From contig JAGQOO010000008.1 in NCBI GenBank assembly GCA_020427345.1, positions 1-33,430 of the forward strand: a stretch of DNA of 33,430 bases, in the 5' to 3' direction. Every line of letters begins with the position of its first letter. Positions within the stretch are counted from its first letter, which is position 1. A model generated the notes under the pieces. The model was not told where the DNA came from, made no database searches, and saw only the letters and a list, made by a program, of their open reading frames with translations. This document shows positions 30,482 to 33,430 of the stretch, piece after piece. The position numbers and the translations under genes are program-made. Origin of the DNA: Phycisphaerales bacterium (lineage in GTDB: Bacteria > Planctomycetota > Phycisphaerae > UBA1845 > Fen-1342).

Positions 30482-31601
30482 CACGCTCCGCATCAACATC
30501 TTGGCGTCGTTGTTCGTGGTTGCGAACTCTCTGCCCGCCGAGGCGCAGATCAATCGAGGTCGAATCAGCCGTCCCAGCGAAACGGTCACACGGGGTGTCC
30601 TTACTGGCGGGGCATTTTCCGGCCAACGGTCCAGCGTTCTCGACAATCTGTCCAGCCGGGCCCAAGCCGGCCCGTCGGCGTTCGCGGTCGACCTGGCGGG
30701 CGCGGGTGGAACCACAGCGGCCTCGAACATCGGCGCGTTCCTGGCCCTGCCGGATATCGTGCAATTCGGCGAACTGGGCGTGTATCAGCCAGGCGCCAAC
30801 CGCTACGGGCGAACGATTACCGATGTCGGGATCTCAGGCAATCGACTTTGGAGCGTGTCAGGAATGGACCTGGCAACGAGCCGACTGCTGCCGCTCGGGG
30901 GTGTCCCCCCGCAAACCCCACCCATGACAAACTCGCTGCGTGCTCCCGACTACGGGGGCTCGTTCTTCCGTCAGCACTTTGGTCTGGCCGCTCCCGAACC
31001 CCCCGCCGGCGACGCCGAGGCGTTGCCGATGGCGGATCATCTGGAGCGCGTGAATAAGCAACTCGTCGCCGCGGACGGGGAACTGGCATTGGAGTACTTC
31101 AAGCGCGGCACGACGCTGAAAGAGCCGAAGCGGATGGACTTTCTCGCGGCGGCGGAGCGGAAGTTGCGCGCGGCGCGGGACGGCGATCGAGAAGCTTACG
31201 GAGCGTCACTGCTACTCGCCCATGTCGCGATGGACCGCCGCCAGATCTTCCTCGCGATCCTGCACCTCGATGAGGCGCTGCGCCGGAACCCGGATATGTT
31301 CAGCAGCCTCACACGGGACACGATCGCCGGATACTATGGCGACCGGGAGCTGCTGGATCAGACGGTTCGCGCATATACCCGCATCGGCGAGAACAATCCC
31401 GGCCTGCCGGGCGCGTTCGGGCTTCAGGCCTATGCGCTGTGGTTATCCGGGGACATCACCGCGCTAAACAACGTTTTCAAGTTGTCTCAGCAGGCGGAAC
31501 GGGCCTCCGGCGTAGGCGACGCCAAGACGGATCGCGTGCGCAACGCGCTGTACGCGTGGTACATCAAGGCGACCGCCGCGGCGGGCAGCGAGTCGAAGTG
31601 A
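30471..31601 (+). CDS. Secreted protein with helical (TPR-like) C-terminal half
   Basis: I do not recognise a family. The 376-residue protein has a signal peptide (MSRNTLRINILASLFVVANS, then LPAEAQ). The first half (about 27-190) is Gly/Pro-rich with no motif; the second half (about 200-376) is alpha-helical with a TPR-like periodicity (ASLLLAHVAMDRRQIFLAIL, then HLDEALRRNPDMF, and AYTRIGENNPGLPGAFGLQA). It is probably periplasmic or outer-surface. ATG 30471 is preceded by GGAGAGAG and overlaps the antiporter stop by 11 bp, so the two are probably co-transcribed. An open frame upstream to 30414 lacks a ribosome site. Confidence 0.7.
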   Translation: MSRNTLRINILASLFVVANSLPAEAQINRGRISRPSETVTRGVLTGGAFSGQRSSVLDNLSSRAQAGPSAFAVDLAGAGGTTAASNIGAFLALPDIVQFGELGVYQPGANRYGRTITDVGISGNRLWSVSGMDLATSRLLPLGGVPPQTPPMTNSLRAPDYGGSFFRQHFGLAAPEPPAGDAEALPMADHLERVNKQLVAADGELALEYFKRGTTLKEPKRMDFLAAAERKLRAARDGDREAYGASLLLAHVAMDRRQIFLAILHLDEALRRNPDMFSSLTRDTIAGYYGDRELLDQTVRAYTRIGENNPGLPGAFGLQAYALWLSGDITALNNVFKLSQQAERASGVGDAKTDRVRNALYAWYIKATAAAGSESK

Positions 31602-31632
31602 GCACCTGGGAAAGTAGAGAAGCATCGGCGGC

Positions 31633-33430
31633 ATGAGCGGAGAAGGCTCCAGTACAAACTTCGTCGTAATGTGGGCGCGCGCTCACCGTCTGTGGGTGAA
31701 GGCCGGCCTGCATCTGTTTCTCTATGCCCTGTCGTGGTTCTTCGCGTTCAGCCTGGCGTATAACTTTCATTACGGCAATCAACCGTGGCTGCGCGTGTTC
31801 TTCCTGCCACTTCTGCCGGTCGTGGTTGGTATCAAGTTCGCCGTCTTCCATCTCCGCGGGCTACATCGCGGCTCATGGCGTTACGTCGGTATGCGGGACC
31901 TGTCGGACGTCATCAAGGCCGCGTGGATTTCGTTCGCGCTGATCTTTGCCGCGTATTTCGGCGTGGCTAACCTGCAGGCGCTGATTCCGGGCTTTGTTCC
32001 GTTTGAGGGGCGGGACTTTCCCGATTCGGTGCTGCTGCTCGACTTTGCCGGCACGATCGCGGTCGTCTGCGGCGCGCGAATCGCGGTTCGACTGTACCAC
32101 GAGGAAGTGGCGCCGAACACCGAAGGCGCTTTGCCACGTCTGCTGGTATGCGGCGCGGGCAATTCCGGTGAGAACGTGCTGCGCGAGATCCAGCGTCAGC
32201 CGGTCATGCAATACCAGGTTGTGGGGTTTGTTGACGACGATCCCGCCAAACTCGGAGCGCGTATTCACGGCATCGAAGTGCTCGGCACGATCGACGATAT
32301 GAAGGACATCTGCGAATCGGAGGATGTCGACGAAATCCTCATCGCGATGCCGTCGGCGACGCGCGACCAGATTCGACGCGTTGTCGAGCAGTGTCAGGGC
32401 GCCAATCTGCGCTTCAAGACGCTGCCGGCGATTACGGACCTGATCGCCGGTCGCGCGCAGGTGCAGCAGATTCGCGATGTGGATATCAACGACCTGCTCG
32501 GCCGCGATCCGGTCACGCTGGACCTCGACAAAATCGGCGCCTTTCTTGAAGGGCGCTGCGTGATGGTCACGGGCGCCGGCGGCTCGATCGGCTCCGAGAT
32601 GTGCCGACAGGTGGCCCGCTTCAAGCCGAAACGCCTCGCGCTCGTAGAACAGGCGGAAGAGAACCTGTTCCATATTGAGCGCGAGCTAAGGGCCGCGTTT
32701 CCGGATATCGACATCGCCCCGCACATCGCGGATATCTGCGACGCCGGGCGCGTGAAGCATCTGTTCAAAGACGACCGTCCGAGTGTTGTGTTTCATGCGG
32801 CCGCCCATAAGCACGTTCCGATGATGGAAGCCAACCCGGGTGAGGCGATCAAAAACAACATTCGCGGCACGCGGACAGTCGCCGACATGGCAAATGATCT
32901 CGGCTGTGAGAAGTTCGTGATGATCTCGACGGATAAGGCCGTTAACCCGACAAGCATCATGGGCTGCTCGAAACGCGTCGCTGAGATGTATATCCAGTCG
33001 CTGAACGAACGCAGTGATACGCAGTTTGTCACGGTGCGTTTCGGAAACGTCCTCGGCAGCAGCGGCAGCGTCGTGCCGATCTTCAAAGAGCAGATCGCCC
33101 GCGGTGGACCGGTGACGGTCACGCATCCGGAAATGGTGCGCTTCTTCATGACGATTCCCGAGGCGGCGCAGCTCGTGTTGCAAGCCGGCGCGATGGGCGA
33201 CGGCGGCGAAATCTATGTCCTCGACATGGGCGAGCCGGTGAAGATCGTAGATCTTGCGCGCGATCTGATCACCCTTTCGGGGTTTCGACCGGATGAGGAC
33301 ATCGAGATCACTTTCACCGGCATGCGGCCGGGCGAGAAACTCTACGAAGAGTTGATGATCGAAGGCGAAGATGTTTCGCACACCTCGCACCCGAAGATCG
33401 GCATATGGCGGCGACGCGTCGAGGAGTGGG
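31633..33430 (+). CDS. CapD/WbpM-like nucleotide-sugar 4,6-dehydratase, C-terminus cut by window edge
   Basis: The frame opens at ATG 31633 and stays open to the right edge (599 codons). The N-terminus holds four TM helices (about residues 22-130). A first Rossmann domain follows with VCGAGNSGENVLREI (about 173-187), then a second with MVTGAGGSIGSEMCRQ, HAAAHKHVPMMEANPGEAI, STDKAVNPTSIMGCSKR (Met in place of Tyr in the YxxxK active-site position, as typical for this family), VRFGNVLGSSGSVVPIFKEQ and TGMRPGEKLYEEL. This is the architecture of membrane UDP-GlcNAc 4,6-dehydratases (WbpM/PglF/CapD), an early step in making modified sugars for glycans. Full proteins have about 600-680 residues, so only the end is missing. 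Confidence 0.92.
   Translation, partial: MSGEGSSTNFVVMWARAHRLWVKAGLHLFLYALSWFFAFSLAYNFHYGNQPWLRVFFLPLLPVVVGIKFAVFHLRGLHRGSWRYVGMRDLSDVIKAAWISFALIFAAYFGVANLQALIPGFVPFEGRDFPDSVLLLDFAGTIAVVCGARIAVRLYHEEVAPNTEGALPRLLVCGAGNSGENVLREIQRQPVMQYQVVGFVDDDPAKLGARIHGIEVLGTIDDMKDICESEDVDEILIAMPSATRDQIRRVVEQCQGANLRFKTLPAITDLIAGRAQVQQIRDVDINDLLGRDPVTLDLDKIGAFLEGRCVMVTGAGGSIGSEMCRQVARFKPKRLALVEQAEENLFHIERELRAAFPDIDIAPHIADICDAGRVKHLFKDDRPSVVFHAAAHKHVPMMEANPGEAIKNNIRGTRTVADMANDLGCEKFVMISTDKAVNPTSIMGCSKRVAEMYIQSLNERSDTQFVTVRFGNVLGSSGSVVPIFKEQIARGGPVTVTHPEMVRFFMTIPEAAQLVLQAGAMGDGGEIYVLDMGEPVKIVDLARDLITLSGFRPDEDIEITFTGMRPGEKLYEELMIEGEDVSHTSHPKIGIWRRRVEEW

Overview
The window is high-GC DNA with densely packed, often overlapping genes. 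Several features together suggest a member of the Planctomycetota (Planctomycetes, perhaps a Phycisphaerae-like lineage): a PEP-CTERM protein with an EPS-export block and an ExeA-like ATPase, zinc-ribbon-tailed Ser/Thr kinases, an orphan BatD/BatE pair, a CoaC not fused to CoaB, and short palindromic repeats with a CGTCTCG core. The assignment is inferred from gene content only.

Layout. 1-1517 (-): left-truncated M3 oligoendopeptidase. 1768-3171 (+): gmk-rpoZ-coaC. 3212-4493: a small accessory island in which two same-orientation REP-like repeats flank an unrecognised gene, followed by a decayed IS110-family transposase start. 4594-7059 (+): purM, a lipoprotein metallopeptidase and a tRNA-binding-fold protein. 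7252-10474 (+): cheA-cheW, then queD and a rho-independent terminator. 10603-17984 (+): an eight-gene cluster described below. 17981-19282 (-): ExeA-like ATPase, divergent from 19458-24036 (+): polysaccharide export lipoprotein, Wzz/GumC-like chain-length protein and a BY-kinase-like ATPase with a very long acidic N-terminus. 24038-26547 (-): BatE-like and BatD-like proteins. 26660-27079 (+): small conserved protein. 27175-27747 (-): PEP-CTERM protein. 28023-31601 (+): GGQ release-factor-like hydrolase, NhaC-type antiporter, secreted helical-repeat protein. 31633-33430 (+): right-truncated CapD/WbpM-like nucleotide-sugar dehydratase.

The most striking content is 10603-17984, which I read as a bacterial ESCRT-III/Vps4-like membrane-remodelling system. 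It encodes a four-TM protein, a Ser/Thr kinase with two zinc ribbons, a TM protein with one zinc ribbon, a winged-helix plus Snf7-like coiled-coil protein (CHMP7-like order), two further small charged helical ESCRT-III-like proteins (one ending in a MIM1-like motif), a Vps4-like AAA ATPase with an N-terminal MIT-like helical bundle, and a protein that looks like an SPFH/band-7 domain fused to a beta-propeller. A terminator isolates the cluster from queD, and it ends in a stop codon that overlaps the stop of the convergent gene. The inferred logic is that a membrane-linked kinase senses or signals, the SPFH protein marks membrane, the Snf7-like proteins polymerise, and the MIT-AAA ATPase remodels the polymer. 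The domain calls come from reading motifs by eye and need structure prediction and profile searches.

The second theme is the cell surface. The ExeA-like ATPase, export lipoprotein, chain-length protein and BY-kinase-like protein form an exopolysaccharide export set of the kind found with exosortase/PEP-CTERM systems. A PEP-CTERM substrate and a nucleotide-sugar enzyme lie nearby. The exosortase itself is not in the window.
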